Positions 17,040-25,476 of a stretch of DNA of 64,000 nucleotides are shown here, one piece after another. Under the pieces are notes generated by a model, which was not told the origin of the DNA, ran no database searches, and was given only the letters and a program-made list of their open reading frames with translations. The stretch spans positions 1 through 64,000 of the forward strand of contig NZ_JABKDD010000003.1 in assembly GCF_013623905.1 (NCBI RefSeq), written 5' to 3'. The DNA comes from Brevibacterium sediminis. Lineage in GTDB: Bacteria; Actinomycetota; Actinomycetes; Actinomycetales; Brevibacteriaceae. The translations under genes and the position numbers were made by a program. The stretch's first letter is position 1; each line of letters opens with the position of its first letter.

Positions 17040-17582
17040 TCAGAGCTGCTTGAGGAAGTCCTTGCCGAAGGCCCGCCATTCCTCCAGGGTTTCGGGGCTG
17101 GGAAGCTTCGACGTGGTGAGGACGAAGAGTGTCTTGTCTTCGCTCTTCGTCTCAGCGGCGGCTTCGACCTTGGCGCCGCCCTCGAGGTTGGCTCGCCAGA
17201 AGGAGCGCTTCGCTGTCTCCGAGGTGCGGGGATCACCGTCGAGGGCTACCTCGTTGAGGGTGTCGCCGACGAGGGACGCGAATTTTTCGATGAGTGCGGA
17301 ACGATCGCCGGGAATGGTGCGGGAGACGGCGACGTCGAAGGTGCCGTCGGCGCGCTGGCCGGGGACTCGACGTCCGATCTCCTGCTCGTAGGCGACGACG
17401 GCGCCCTGGACCCACCAGCCGTGGTTGTCGACTCTGCCGTCGAATTGGGGATAGAGAGCGTCGGCGAGTTCCTTGTGACTCGCCGACGCTCCCCCGGCCG
17501 CCTCCAAGCGAGCACGGGTGTCGGCCCATGGTTCGCCCAGGGCCTTTTCGATCGATGCGATGTTCTGCGCTTTGATCGCCAT
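17040..17582 (-). CDS. Conserved hypothetical protein, DUF4287-like N-terminus
   Basis: Function unknown. The 180-residue product begins MAIKAQNIASIEKALG, a start common in actinobacterial DUF4287 proteins. The first about 60 residues contain the SHKELADALYPQF helix expected of that domain. The second half, including WWVQGAVVAYEQEIGRR and FWRANLEGG, resembles SRPBCC/AHSA1-like companions, but this is only an impression. The frame is open 13 codons further upstream, but ATG at 17582 fits the family. It lies 39 bp downstream of the SDR gene on the same strand and may be the last gene of the FMO cluster. Confidence 0.7.
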   Translation of the reverse strand: MAIKAQNIASIEKALGEPWADTRARLEAAGGASASHKELADALYPQFDGRVDNHGWWVQGAVVAYEQEIGRRVPGQRADGTFDVAVSRTIPGDRSALIEKFASLVGDTLNEVALDGDPRTSETAKRSFWRANLEGGAKVEAAAETKSEDKTLFVLTTSKLPSPETLEEWRAFGKDFLKQL

Positions 17583-17621
17583 GGGTCCGAGTGTAGACAG
17601 TTCTCCGACCTGCCAACACAC

Positions 17622-18338
17622 CTATTTCGCTGTCAGCCCCCCGTCGATGGTGATTTCCGTGCCCGTGATGAATCGGGAATCGTCGGAGAGGAGGAATGCC
17701 ACGGTTCCCGAGATCTCGTCGACCTCCGCGCGGCGACCGAACGGGGTGTCATCGGAGACGCCGCCTTCAGGCTCGTCTTCATTCATCTTCGTGGACACCC
17801 CGCCGGGACAAATGGCGTTGACCCTGATCCGCCGTTCGGCCAGCTCGAGCGCGGCGACCTTGGTCAACCCGATGATGCCCGCCTTCGTCGAGCAGTACGC
17901 CGCGTAGCCCCTGGCGCCGATCGGGCCGAACACAGATGCAACATTGACCACTGACGACCCGACCTCCAGCAGCGGGGACGCCGCCTTCAGTCCGAGGAAG
18001 CTGCCGGTGAGGTTGACGGAGACGATTCTGCTCCACACCTCCAGTGACTCCTCGACGATGTCGGCGACGTGGATGATTCCGGCGTTGTTGACTAGTCCGT
18101 GCAGACTGCCATGCTCATCGCGCACGAATTCCATCACCGAATCCCAGCTGTCCGGATCGGAGACATCGAGGTGACGATAATCGACACTGTGCCCGAGGTC
18201 GGAAAGCTCCTTCGCCGAGGCTGTGCCGTCCTCGTCGAGGACATCGCCGATGACGACAGCCCACCCGGCTGCCGCCAGCCGTTTGGCGTGCGAGAGCCCC
18301 TGCCCTCTTGCTCCTCCGGTGATCAGTGCGGTCCTCAT
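17622..18338 (-). CDS. Short-chain dehydrogenase/reductase
   Basis: NAD(P)-dependent oxidoreductase of unknown substrate, 238 residues, classical SDR length. The cofactor motif TGGARGQG is at residues 7-14 and NNAG near residue 87. The catalytic Tyr-x3-Lys is in YAAYCSTKAG near residue 150. The Asp after the second beta strand (GDVLDEDG) suggests NAD rather than NADP. The start overlaps the end of the flavin monooxygenase gene by 4 bp (ATGA), so the two are translated together. It probably oxidises or reduces an intermediate made by that monooxygenase. Confidence 0.88.
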   Translation of the reverse strand: MRTALITGGARGQGLSHAKRLAAAGWAVVIGDVLDEDGTASAKELSDLGHSVDYRHLDVSDPDSWDSVMEFVRDEHGSLHGLVNNAGIIHVADIVEESLEVWSRIVSVNLTGSFLGLKAASPLLEVGSSVVNVASVFGPIGARGYAAYCSTKAGIIGLTKVAALELAERRIRVNAICPGGVSTKMNEDEPEGGVSDDTPFGRRAEVDEISGTVAFLLSDDSRFITGTEITIDGGLTAK

Positions 18339-19645
18339 GCTCGCGCTCCTGTCGCCGTCGTCGACTTCTCGGCGAAGAGGAGGGCATCGACTGCCGTCTC
18401 GACTTCAGAGAGTTCCTTCAGCCATGGTGCACGAACGATATCGATGCCGTGCTCCGGTGGGAATCGCTCCGAGAGGAACCCTGCGACGGAGACCGTCCCT
18501 GATTCCTGAATTTGCAACATCTTCGCCACGAGCGCTGCCTGCATTCCGTAGATGGGAATCTGCGGCCCTCGCGGTGCAGTCAGTCCGATGTAGTACAGGT
18601 TGTCGAGACCGGCGGGGATGATTCCGGCCGCGTGTTTGACGGGCATCGTCCCGTTCTTCGCAACGAGCCGATCGTCGAGGAACGGAAGGCTCGGATTGAA
18701 CCCTGTCGCGTAGAGAATCGTGTCATAGTCCCTTTGTGTGCCGTCGTCGAAGGTCACTGTCCGTCCGTCGAACCGTTCGATTGCGGGGCGGACGCTGATC
18801 CGCCCGTGATGGATCCAGTAGAGGAGAAGGTCGTTGACCACCGCGTAGCCTTCAGCCAGGGTACGTTCGGCTGGCGCCGGCAGTCCGGGATATTCCGTGT
18901 TGTCGCCGAGTGAGACCTTTGCGAGCAGGCGTGCGATGAAGTCCTGTTCCTCGGCGGAGAACTGGTTCATCCACTCAAGCATCTGTCGGGGCCTGCCGAA
19001 GTAGGTCTTGGGCTGGAAGAAGACGCCTTTGCGGACCACGATGTCGACCTCGAAGCGATTCTGTGCTGCATCCACTGCAAGATCGCAACCGGAGTTGCCT
19101 GCTCCGACGACGAGCACCCGGTCACCGTCGATGTCGCCGGTGTTCGCATACTCGGAGGAATGAATCTGCTTGCCGGTGAATGTCCCGGGCACGTTCGGGA
19201 TCTTCGCATCACGCAGGTGCCCGTTGGCGACCAGCACCGCGTCGTAGTCGCGTTCGGAAACTGTGCCGTCGCTGCTCCGCGTGCGTACGGTCCATCCTCT
19301 TGTGCCGGCCGAGTCCGCTCCGCCAATCGGTTCGACCGCTTCGACTGCGGTGGAGAAGCGGATGTGATCGGTCAGTGCGAACTCTTCAGCGAAGGAGACG
19401 ATGTAGTCCCTGACCTGGTCTCGGCGCGGAAAATGCGGATAGTCCGCCGGCATCGGGAAGTCTTCGAAGAACGTCTGATCCCGGGCGGTGATGAGGTGGA
19501 GCGCATCATAGTCGGTGTTCCAGTGTCCGGCGACGCAGTCGTCCTTCTCGAAGCAGTCCGCGTCGATCCCGGCCTTGCGCAGCTGGGCGAGCGCGGAGAG
19601 ACCGGCGGCTCCGGCACCGATGACGGCGTACTTCGGTGTGGTCAT
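18335..19645 (-). CDS. Flavin-containing monooxygenase (class B)
   Basis: FAD- and NADPH-dependent monooxygenase of 436 residues. The FAD motif GAGAAGL is at 10-16. The class-B fingerprint FxGx3Hx3(Y/W) is present as FTGKQIHSSEY near residue 158. The NADPH motif GAGNSGCD is near residue 180, and ATGFNPSLPF sits near residue 315. Such enzymes oxygenate nitrogen, sulphur or carbonyl substrates; the substrate is unknown. Neighbours are two SDRs and an amino-acid-type permease, suggesting breakdown of an imported amine or amino compound. Confidence 0.9.
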   Translation of the reverse strand: MTTPKYAVIGAGAAGLSALAQLRKAGIDADCFEKDDCVAGHWNTDYDALHLITARDQTFFEDFPMPADYPHFPRRDQVRDYIVSFAEEFALTDHIRFSTAVEAVEPIGGADSAGTRGWTVRTRSSDGTVSERDYDAVLVANGHLRDAKIPNVPGTFTGKQIHSSEYANTGDIDGDRVLVVGAGNSGCDLAVDAAQNRFEVDIVVRKGVFFQPKTYFGRPRQMLEWMNQFSAEEQDFIARLLAKVSLGDNTEYPGLPAPAERTLAEGYAVVNDLLLYWIHHGRISVRPAIERFDGRTVTFDDGTQRDYDTILYATGFNPSLPFLDDRLVAKNGTMPVKHAAGIIPAGLDNLYYIGLTAPRGPQIPIYGMQAALVAKMLQIQESGTVSVAGFLSERFPPEHGIDIVRAPWLKELSEVETAVDALLFAEKSTTATGARA

Positions 19646-19708
19646 AGCGGTGGTTCCTTCCCGACGGGATTGGGGTGGGCAGATATGCGGGGGTATCGCA
19701 GGGAGGCA

Positions 19709-20410
19709 TCAGCGGATCACGTCCCCGCCGGAGAGGACGACGGTCTCCCCTGTCATGAATCCGGCATCGGCCGACGCGAGGATAGCGACCCAGCGTGCGA
19801 TCTCCTCTGGCTGGGCAACTCGCCCCAGAGGCACGGAGACGGCGGCAGCTTCCATCCGTCCGGTGGCCTTGTTGCCCGGAGTGTCGACCCAGCCGGGGGC
19901 GATGGCATTGACGCGGATCCCTCGGTGGGCGAGCTCGAGGGCGAGGCTCTTTGTCACCATGACGACTGCGGCCTTTGACGCCCCGTAGACGAGCTGGCCG
20001 GGAGAGACGGTGAACGCATCGACGGAGGCGAAATTGACGATCGCTGAGCCTTGCGACATCCACGGCAGGGATTCGGCGGAGACGTTGAGAGTGCCGAGTA
20101 CGTTGACATCGAAGATCGCTCGCACGGTGTCGGAGGTGTAGGTTTCGATCGTCGTCGGCGGGAAGATGCCGGCGATGTTCGCGACGAGGTCGATTGACTG
20201 TTCGTCTCCCGGTTCCCCGAGGTAGTCGCCGAGGACCCGGCCAAGACTGTCTCTGTCGGTGATGTCGCAGGTGAGGAAGGTGGTGTTGTCCACCTCTTCC
20301 ACCGCCTCGGCGATGTCGATGCCCACCACCGTCCAGCCGTCGGCGGCCAAGGTGCGCACGGTGGCCAGCCCCATTCCGCTGGCAGCACCGGTGACGACTG
20401 CTGTGCTCAT
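19709..20410 (-). CDS. Short-chain dehydrogenase/reductase
   Basis: Second SDR of the cluster, 233 residues. TGAASGMG at 7-14 binds the cofactor and the Asp of GIDIAE suggests NAD. NIAG near residue 88 and YGASKAAVV near residue 146 complete the fold and active site. ATG at 20410 overlaps the permease stop by 4 bp, so it is coupled to the permease. A 63-bp gap separates it from the monooxygenase. The two SDRs are only distantly similar, so they probably catalyse different steps. Confidence 0.88.
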   Translation of the reverse strand: MSTAVVTGAASGMGLATVRTLAADGWTVVGIDIAEAVEEVDNTTFLTCDITDRDSLGRVLGDYLGEPGDEQSIDLVANIAGIFPPTTIETYTSDTVRAIFDVNVLGTLNVSAESLPWMSQGSAIVNFASVDAFTVSPGQLVYGASKAAVVMVTKSLALELAHRGIRVNAIAPGWVDTPGNKATGRMEAAAVSVPLGRVAQPEEIARWVAILASADAGFMTGETVVLSGGDVIR

Positions 20411-22323
20411 TCCGGACTTCTCCTCTCCTGTGCTGGTGTCGAAGGAACGTCGTCGAAGCTGTCATCGCCGTCGTTCGCGGCCTCGCGTTCGATGCTCTCC
20501 TGTTCCAGAGCTTTCAGCTCCGGAGTTGCGAATCCGGTCTTGTCGGCCCCGAGGTAGGCGATGTAGCCGATGATGACGGCGATGAGCGAGTCCCACGGGA
20601 AGATGACTGCCGGGGTCGGCAAAGGTCCGTACTCGCTGAACGCGGAGAGGATGAGTTCGGCGAGGAGTAGGAACACCAGCCAGTAGCCTGCACGCAGGTG
20701 GCGCACTCCCTCTCGCTTGGTCATCAGCCGCAGCACGAAGAGGAAGGCGACGGTGAGCACGGTGATGCCGATGAGGAACTCATAGACCTTCCCGGGGTCA
20801 TCGACCGCCATGTCCGACGGGGCGAGGATGAACCCTCCGCGGACACACACGATCACCCAAGCGATGATGAAGACGATGGAGAGGACGATCGAGGGGGCCC
20901 GCTTCGTCCACCCGTTCTTGACGCTGAAGAAGATCGCGTAGCAGACCATTGAACCGAGCAGGATGGCGTCGAGGTTGGCCAGGGTGATGAACCCGCACCA
21001 GAAGATGGTGATCGTCGAGGCGATGAAGCCGATCGGGGCGAGCACCTTCGACCACGGCAGACGATAGGGCCGGTGCAGCTGCGGAGCGTGGTGTCGCATG
21101 ACTCGGATCGCCGCCGGTGCGGTGAGTGTGGAGAGGACGAGGGCGGAGGAGATGAATCCGACGAGGCGGTACCAGCTCGGGGCCGGGAGGAAGAAGGCCA
21201 GCCCGATGGCGAAGTTGACGATGATCGCCCAGGCCGGGACGCCGTGCCGGTTCATCCGGGTGAGGATGGACGGGAAGAACTTGTTCGTCGCCAGGCCGTA
21301 GGCGACTCGGGAGGCGCTGCCGAGGTAGAGGTACCCGGCGGCTCCGGGAGAGATGACTGCGTCGAGGAGGAGCAGGGACACGAATGCTCCGAGGAGGGCG
21401 ATCCCGGAAGCCTTGAGCGCGGCGCCGAGCGGCCCATCGGCCCAAGAACTCGACATCAGTGCCGCCCAGTCGCCGGGGTTGACTCCGGCGTCGGCCCAGT
21501 TGATGGCGCCGATGAAAGCGATCTGCAGTCCGGTGTAGATGCCCAGAGGGATGAGGATGGACCCGATGGTGCCCAAGGGGATATTGCGTTTGGGGTTCTT
21601 CACTTCGCCGGCGAAGTCGATGACACCGCGGAAGCCCATCATGGCGAAGGCGATGCCGGAGATCGCCACAGCTTGGAAGGTCGCACCGAAGCCTTCCTTC
21701 GTGCCACCTGCGTTGCCGAAGAATGCGTGGTCGGTGTAGTTGCCGGCGTTGAAGACGAGAAAGAGGAGGGCGAAGGTGGCAGTCGGGATGATGATCTTCC
21801 ACCAGGTGATCCATCGGTTGGCTTCGCTGAGCAGCTTGACCCCGAAGATGTTGATGAGCATGAATACGAACATCACGACGATGCCGGTGATGATGCCGTT
21901 GGGCCAGGCGAGCATCGAGATTCCCTGTCGCGTCTCGAGGAGCCCGAGATTGGGAAACAGACCGCCGACGTAGGTGATTGCGGCGACCGCTTCGATCGGC
22001 GGCAGAGCGAGATTGGCCAGCCAGTACGACATGCCCATCAGCCAACCGGTGAGCCCGCCGTGTGAGAGATAGGGGTAGCGCACAATCGCTCCGGAGAACG
22101 GCAGTGCTGCGCCGACCTCCATCCAGGACAGGGCGATGAGGGTGACGAGTGCGCCACCGATGAGCCAGGAGATCACGGCCGAAGGACCGGCCATTCCGGC
22201 AGCCGAGAGTACTGCGAAGAGCCATCCCGAGCCGATCTGCCCGCCGATGGCGATGAACATCGCGGACTGCAGCGTCATGCTGCGTTTGAAACGTGCGTCA
22301 CTGCGATAGGTGACTGCGGCCAT
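20407..22323 (-). CDS. APC-superfamily amino acid permease
   Basis: Membrane importer, first gene of the permease-SDR-FMO-SDR cluster. The 638-residue product has about twelve to fourteen hydrophobic segments. The N-terminal IGGQIGSGWLFA segment (about 26-37) is the typical helix-1 break of APC carriers. The length exceeds the usual 450-500 residues, with extra C-terminal segments and a polar tail. I start at ATG 22323 after AAAGGGGGACCTC; the frame stays open upstream but enters the promoter. The substrate is probably an amino acid or amine. Confidence 0.9.
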   Translation of the reverse strand: MAAVTYRSDARFKRSMTLQSAMFIAIGGQIGSGWLFAVLSAAGMAGPSAVISWLIGGALVTLIALSWMEVGAALPFSGAIVRYPYLSHGGLTGWLMGMSYWLANLALPPIEAVAAITYVGGLFPNLGLLETRQGISMLAWPNGIITGIVVMFVFMLINIFGVKLLSEANRWITWWKIIIPTATFALLFLVFNAGNYTDHAFFGNAGGTKEGFGATFQAVAISGIAFAMMGFRGVIDFAGEVKNPKRNIPLGTIGSILIPLGIYTGLQIAFIGAINWADAGVNPGDWAALMSSSWADGPLGAALKASGIALLGAFVSLLLLDAVISPGAAGYLYLGSASRVAYGLATNKFFPSILTRMNRHGVPAWAIIVNFAIGLAFFLPAPSWYRLVGFISSALVLSTLTAPAAIRVMRHHAPQLHRPYRLPWSKVLAPIGFIASTITIFWCGFITLANLDAILLGSMVCYAIFFSVKNGWTKRAPSIVLSIVFIIAWVIVCVRGGFILAPSDMAVDDPGKVYEFLIGITVLTVAFLFVLRLMTKREGVRHLRAGYWLVFLLLAELILSAFSEYGPLPTPAVIFPWDSLIAVIIGYIAYLGADKTGFATPELKALEQESIEREAANDGDDSFDDVPSTPAQERRSPE

Positions 22324-22416
22324 GAGGTCCCCCTTTGGATCCGTCGTACTGACCAGGTGGCAACAGTCTGCCGAGAACTCGACACAGGCGGAAGACGGCA
22401 AATCAGAGCATCCGCC

Positions 22417-22431
22417 CAAGGTTGAGCCTTG
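22417..22431. promoter_or_regulatory. Short dyad in the permease/LysR divergent promoter
   Basis: CAAGG-TTGAG-CCTTG, a 5-bp inverted repeat, lies immediately upstream of a TATGCT hexamer (22439-22444) that ends 6 nt before the lysR ATG. It is a candidate LysR binding site. The repeat is short. Confidence 0.35.
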
Positions 22432-22438
22432 AGCGCGT

Positions 22439-22444
22439 TATGCT
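22439..22444 (+). promoter_or_regulatory. Putative -10 box (TATGCT) for a leaderless LysR transcript
   Basis: TATGCT ends 6 nt before ATG 22451, and no Shine-Dalgarno precedes the start. The expected transcription start coincides with the start codon. Confidence 0.4.
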
Positions 22445-22450
22445 GTCGAC

Positions 22451-23371
22451 ATGAGTGAGGGTCCGACGCTGAGGCAGCTGGAATACTTCATCCGCACCGT
22501 CGACGAGGGGTCGTTCGCGGCCGCTGCGACGAAGGAGCATATGGCTCAGCCGAGTCTGTCCGAGCAGATCAGGCGGCTCGAGCGACGCCTGGGGACGACG
22601 TTGTTCGTGCGCACGAACTCGCGTCTGCGGCTGACCGACGTGGGCCGGCAGCTCGTGCCGAAGGCGAAGGCGGCGATCGAGGCCGCGGCCGAGGTCTCAC
22701 GGGTCGCGAAGGTGACCACCGATCTGTCGGGAGGAGAGGTCTCCTTCGGTTCGTTCCGCAGCGCCCAGCATTACCTGCTTGCTCCGTTGATCCTCGCCTT
22801 CAATGAGCGGTTCCCGAACGTGCAGGTCAGGGTCGTCGGCCTCAATTCGTCCGACGTCGCAGATGCAGTGCGCCGCGGCGACCTCGAAGCCGGTCTCGTC
22901 GAGCTGCCTGTCGATCCGCACGGACTGCAGGTTTCGGCGCCGGTGCTCTCGGACGACGTTGTCTATATCAGTGCTCATCGCGAGAGGACCAGACGCCCGG
23001 TCTCTCTCGATCAGGTTGTGCCCAGTCGCCTGGTCCTCGCCGAGGCGAGCTGGGGTACTCGAGATCCGATGCGCCGGCTCCTTGCTGAGAGAGCACAGTC
23101 GGAGCAGATCGACCTCGATCCGTTCATCCAGGTCGAATACGGCGATGCGGCCCTGGAGATAGTCTCACGAGGGACGTTCGACACGATCCTGCCGCTCGTA
23201 GAACTGCAGCGCCATCCGCTGCGGGACCAGTTGTCCTGGGCCCATCTCTCCCCCGCTTTCCCGGTCGATTTCGCTTTCATTTCGCGCAGCGATGCCGAAC
23301 TCTCACCGGCGACCGAGGCTTTCATCGCGATGTCGAAAGGGCCCCTGGAAGAGTTCCAGGGGCCCTGGTGA
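22451..23371 (+). CDS. LysR-family transcriptional regulator of the permease/FMO cluster
   Basis: DNA-binding regulator of 306 residues. The winged helix-turn-helix covers roughly residues 6-65 (LRQLEYFIRTVDEGSF and AAATKEHMAQPSLSEQIRRLE). The effector-binding domain spans 92-300. It is divergent from the permease gene across 127 bp, the classical position for a LysR protein controlling its neighbour. The final codons (KGPLEEFQGPW) lie inside a perfect 12-bp hairpin, so the C-terminus encodes its own terminator. No Shine-Dalgarno is present; the mRNA is probably leaderless. Confidence 0.9.
   Translation: MSEGPTLRQLEYFIRTVDEGSFAAAATKEHMAQPSLSEQIRRLERRLGTTLFVRTNSRLRLTDVGRQLVPKAKAAIEAAAEVSRVAKVTTDLSGGEVSFGSFRSAQHYLLAPLILAFNERFPNVQVRVVGLNSSDVADAVRRGDLEAGLVELPVDPHGLQVSAPVLSDDVVYISAHRERTRRPVSLDQVVPSRLVLAEASWGTRDPMRRLLAERAQSEQIDLDPFIQVEYGDAALEIVSRGTFDTILPLVELQRHPLRDQLSWAHLSPAFPVDFAFISRSDAELSPATEAFIAMSKGPLEEFQGPW
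23339..23365. terminator. Perfect 12-bp hairpin overlapping the LysR stop region
   Basis: GGGCCCCTGGAA (23339-23350), loop GAG, TTCCAGGGGCCC (23354-23365). It lies within the last codons of lysR and faces the convergent ABM gene whose stop is at 23402. There is no U-tract on either strand, so it would be an intrinsic terminator of the U-less type reported in actinobacteria. Confidence 0.7.
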
Positions 23372-23401
23372 AGGGTGCGGACTCGGCTGCTCCGAGACGA
23401 A

Positions 23402-23728
23402 TCAGCCGATCTTGAGCTCGCCCATCTCGTCCCAGCCTTCACCGTCGATCTTGCGGGAGATGATCTTCGGCGTCGTGGCCAGGTGCGGGCGCATCGATTC
23501 GAGACCGGCGGCGAAATGGTCGCTCTTGACATGAGGTTCGGCACCTTCGTCGGTGAACGCTTCGACGAGCACGAACTCGTTCGGGTTCTCCAAGCTCTTC
23601 GACCATTCGAACCACAGGTTGCCGGGCTCTTCCCGCACGGCCTCGGTGAAGGCGCGCACCGCCTCGGGGAACTTCTCGACGCTTTCGGGTTTCACGTCAT
23701 ATTTCACGACGATGAAGATCATGATCAT
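23402..23728 (-). CDS. Antibiotic-biosynthesis-monooxygenase (ABM) domain protein, YgiN-like
   Basis: Small dimeric ferredoxin-like protein of 108 residues, similar to putative quinol monooxygenases. Typical segments are the N-terminal VVKYDVKPESVEKF, then PGNLWFEWSKSLENPNEFVLVEAFTDEGA in the middle and HVKSDHF near residue 80. Members oxidise quinols or aromatic compounds without cofactor, but many have no known role. The ATG is preceded by AAGGAGAATGATC. It is convergent with lysR and 69 bp downstream of the methyltransferase gene. Confidence 0.82.
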   Translation of the reverse strand: MIMIFIVVKYDVKPESVEKFPEAVRAFTEAVREEPGNLWFEWSKSLENPNEFVLVEAFTDEGAEPHVKSDHFAAGLESMRPHLATTPKIISRKIDGEGWDEMGELKIG

Positions 23729-23797
23729 TCTCCTTCAGTTGATCAGCAGTATGGGTCGATCCCAGCCTAATTCTGCCGCCCTTGCGAATCGACCGGC

Positions 23798-24400
23798 TCA
23801 CAGCCTTTCGGCGATGAGGACGAGGAAGTCGCTGTCAGCTTCGAAGGGGCGGAGTTCCCAGGTGGAGAACTTCTGGTCGACGAACATCCCCGTGGCCTTG
23901 ACGTCCTCGATGAAATCGTCGAAATCATACCCGCGTCCGGCACCGAAGCCGGACACGAACCGGCCGCCGTGTTTGAGCGTCGATTTGATATTGCCCAAGG
24001 TCTGCCGGCGCGAGGCGGGATCGAGGAAGGACAGGACGTTTCCGGCGCAGAAGGCCACATCGATCTCGGTGATCCCGGCGCCGGCGAAATCGAAGTCGGC
24101 GAGGTCGCCGGTGTGCCATTCACCGCTGGGGAAGTCCTCCTCGGCGACGGAGATGAGGAATTCGTCGAGATCCACGCCGAAGACGGTGTGCCCTTCGTCG
24201 ATGAGCAGTCCGCCGGCCCGGCCGGTTCCGCAGCCGGCATCGAGGATGCGCGATCCCCGCGGAGCCATGGCGTTGACGAACCTGGCCTCACCGCCGATGT
24301 CATGCCCGGCGGCCGCAAGATCTCGCCACCGCTGCGCGTAGTTCGCCGAATGGTCGGGGTTGGCCCTGCGTACCTTATTCCACTGATGGTCGAAGCTCAT
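23798..24400 (-). CDS. Class I SAM-dependent methyltransferase
   Basis: The 200-residue protein has motif I ILDAGCGTGRAGG near residue 53, the acidic residue of motif II in GVDLDEF, and DVAFCAGNVLSFL for motif IV. The substrate is unknown; the N-terminal FDHQWNKVRRANPDHSANYAQRW resembles small actinobacterial methyltransferases. It has no Shine-Dalgarno, and TAGGAT lies 6 nt before ATG, suggesting a leaderless transcript. It lies 22 bp from the stop of the neighbouring LysR gene, which is upstream on the same strand. Confidence 0.85.
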   Translation of the reverse strand: MSFDHQWNKVRRANPDHSANYAQRWRDLAAAGHDIGGEARFVNAMAPRGSRILDAGCGTGRAGGLLIDEGHTVFGVDLDEFLISVAEEDFPSGEWHTGDLADFDFAGAGITEIDVAFCAGNVLSFLDPASRRQTLGNIKSTLKHGGRFVSGFGAGRGYDFDDFIEDVKATGMFVDQKFSTWELRPFEADSDFLVLIAERL

Positions 24401-24406
24401 GTCCTT

Positions 24407-24412
24407 ATCCTA
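24407..24412 (-). promoter_or_regulatory. Putative -10 box (TAGGAT) for a leaderless methyltransferase transcript
   Basis: TAGGAT ends 6 nt before the ATG on the minus strand. The intervening AAGGAC is too close to the ATG to act as a normal ribosome site. Confidence 0.35.
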
Positions 24413-24422
24413 GGCCGGAATC

Positions 24423-25298
24423 TCAGGCGAAGACTTCGGTGACCACCTTAGCGACCGCCCGGACCGGATCGCTGGGGTCCGGGGAAGTCAGCACGATGAT
24501 CTCGCGTCCACCCGCCTCGACGACGGGGTGGAGGTCGACCTCGGACCCACCCAACGACATCATGATCGGCGTCGCCAGGGTCAGGCCGAGCCCGGTTCCG
24601 GCGAGCGCCAGCGCGACCGCGGTGTCCGTGACGATATGGGTCTCCTTCGCATTGATTCCCAGCGCCGAGGTGGCCAACCGCATCGCGCGGCCGAAGAGCT
24701 CCTCAGCCGGCGGTAGGATCCAGTCGGCCTCGGCCAGATCGTCATCGCTCGGCCGGGACGTCCCCGCGGGGACGACGATGCCGAAGTCTTCCTCGGCCAC
24801 AGCTTCCCAACTCAGCCCGCGCATCGGCGGCAGCGGCGCGGCCGGGTAGTTGATCCCGATCCCCAGGTCGATGATCCCGTCGATGACGGCGGCCGACATG
24901 GTCTCGACATTGATCTCCCGCGCCCGGACTTCGATATGCGGATGGCGCTCGGCCAGCGCCCGCACCACCTTCGGCAGCGCCGTCGTCGATGCCGATCCGA
25001 AGACGCCGAGGGTGACGATGGCCTCGCTGCGGAAGTCCCGGCCGAGCATCGCCATCTCCGCCTGCTGCTGAGCGGCGAGGATGTTCCGCGCCCTGGGCAG
25101 CAGGGTGCGCCCGGCTTCGGCGAGGACGAGCCCACGGCCGCGCCGTCGGAACAGGTCGGAATCGACGACCCTGCGCAGGGCTGAGATGTGCTGGGACACG
25201 GCCCCGACGCTGTAGCCGAGGTGGTCGGCCGCCCGCGTCATCGATCCGAGTTCGGCCACAGCGACGAAAGTGCGCAGCTGTCCGAGCGTCCATGTCAT
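24423..25298 (-). CDS. LysR-family regulator divergent from the amine oxidase/ALDH genes
   Basis: The 291-residue regulator has an N-terminal helix-turn-helix (LGQLRTFVAVAELGS, then AADHLGYSVGAVSQHISALR). A substrate-binding domain follows from about residue 90. The ATG at 25298 follows AGGAGAGCGCTGCC. It is divergent from the FAD oxidoreductase gene, and a 15-bp palindrome lies in the shared region. It therefore probably controls the oxidase-aldehyde dehydrogenase pair, with a catabolic intermediate as inducer. That assignment is inference from position. Confidence 0.9.
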   Translation of the reverse strand: MTWTLGQLRTFVAVAELGSMTRAADHLGYSVGAVSQHISALRRVVDSDLFRRRGRGLVLAEAGRTLLPRARNILAAQQQAEMAMLGRDFRSEAIVTLGVFGSASTTALPKVVRALAERHPHIEVRAREINVETMSAAVIDGIIDLGIGINYPAAPLPPMRGLSWEAVAEEDFGIVVPAGTSRPSDDDLAEADWILPPAEELFGRAMRLATSALGINAKETHIVTDTAVALALAGTGLGLTLATPIMMSLGGSEVDLHPVVEAGGREIIVLTSPDPSDPVRAVAKVVTEVFA

Positions 25299-25326
25299 GG
25301 CAGCGCTCTCCTGTCTTTAGGTTTCT

Positions 25327-25341
25327 TGAACACAGTGTTCA
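25327..25341. promoter_or_regulatory. Perfect 7-bp palindrome in the LysR/amine oxidase divergent region
   Basis: TGAACAC-A-GTGTTCA, 29 bp upstream of the lysR start. It is the best candidate for the LysR autoregulatory site. The GAAC/GTTC halves are separated by five bases rather than the four of actinobacterial LexA boxes. Confidence 0.55.
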
Positions 25342-25476
25342 CAAACTCTCGCTTGTTCTTAAGTGTGATGGCAACCACAATGAAGTCAAGACACAAACGC
25401 CGACATCGCCGTCGGCACTCTCCGTTTCCGGGGCGACCAACGACGGTCGCCCCGGCAGCAGACAGCGAGGTGAACC

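Noticed and set aside
25327..25341. Possible LexA (SOS) box TGAACACAGTGTTCA
   Set aside because: The GAAC and GTTC halves are five bases apart; actinobacterial SOS boxes have four. It lies between a LysR gene and its target, so a LysR site is the better reading.
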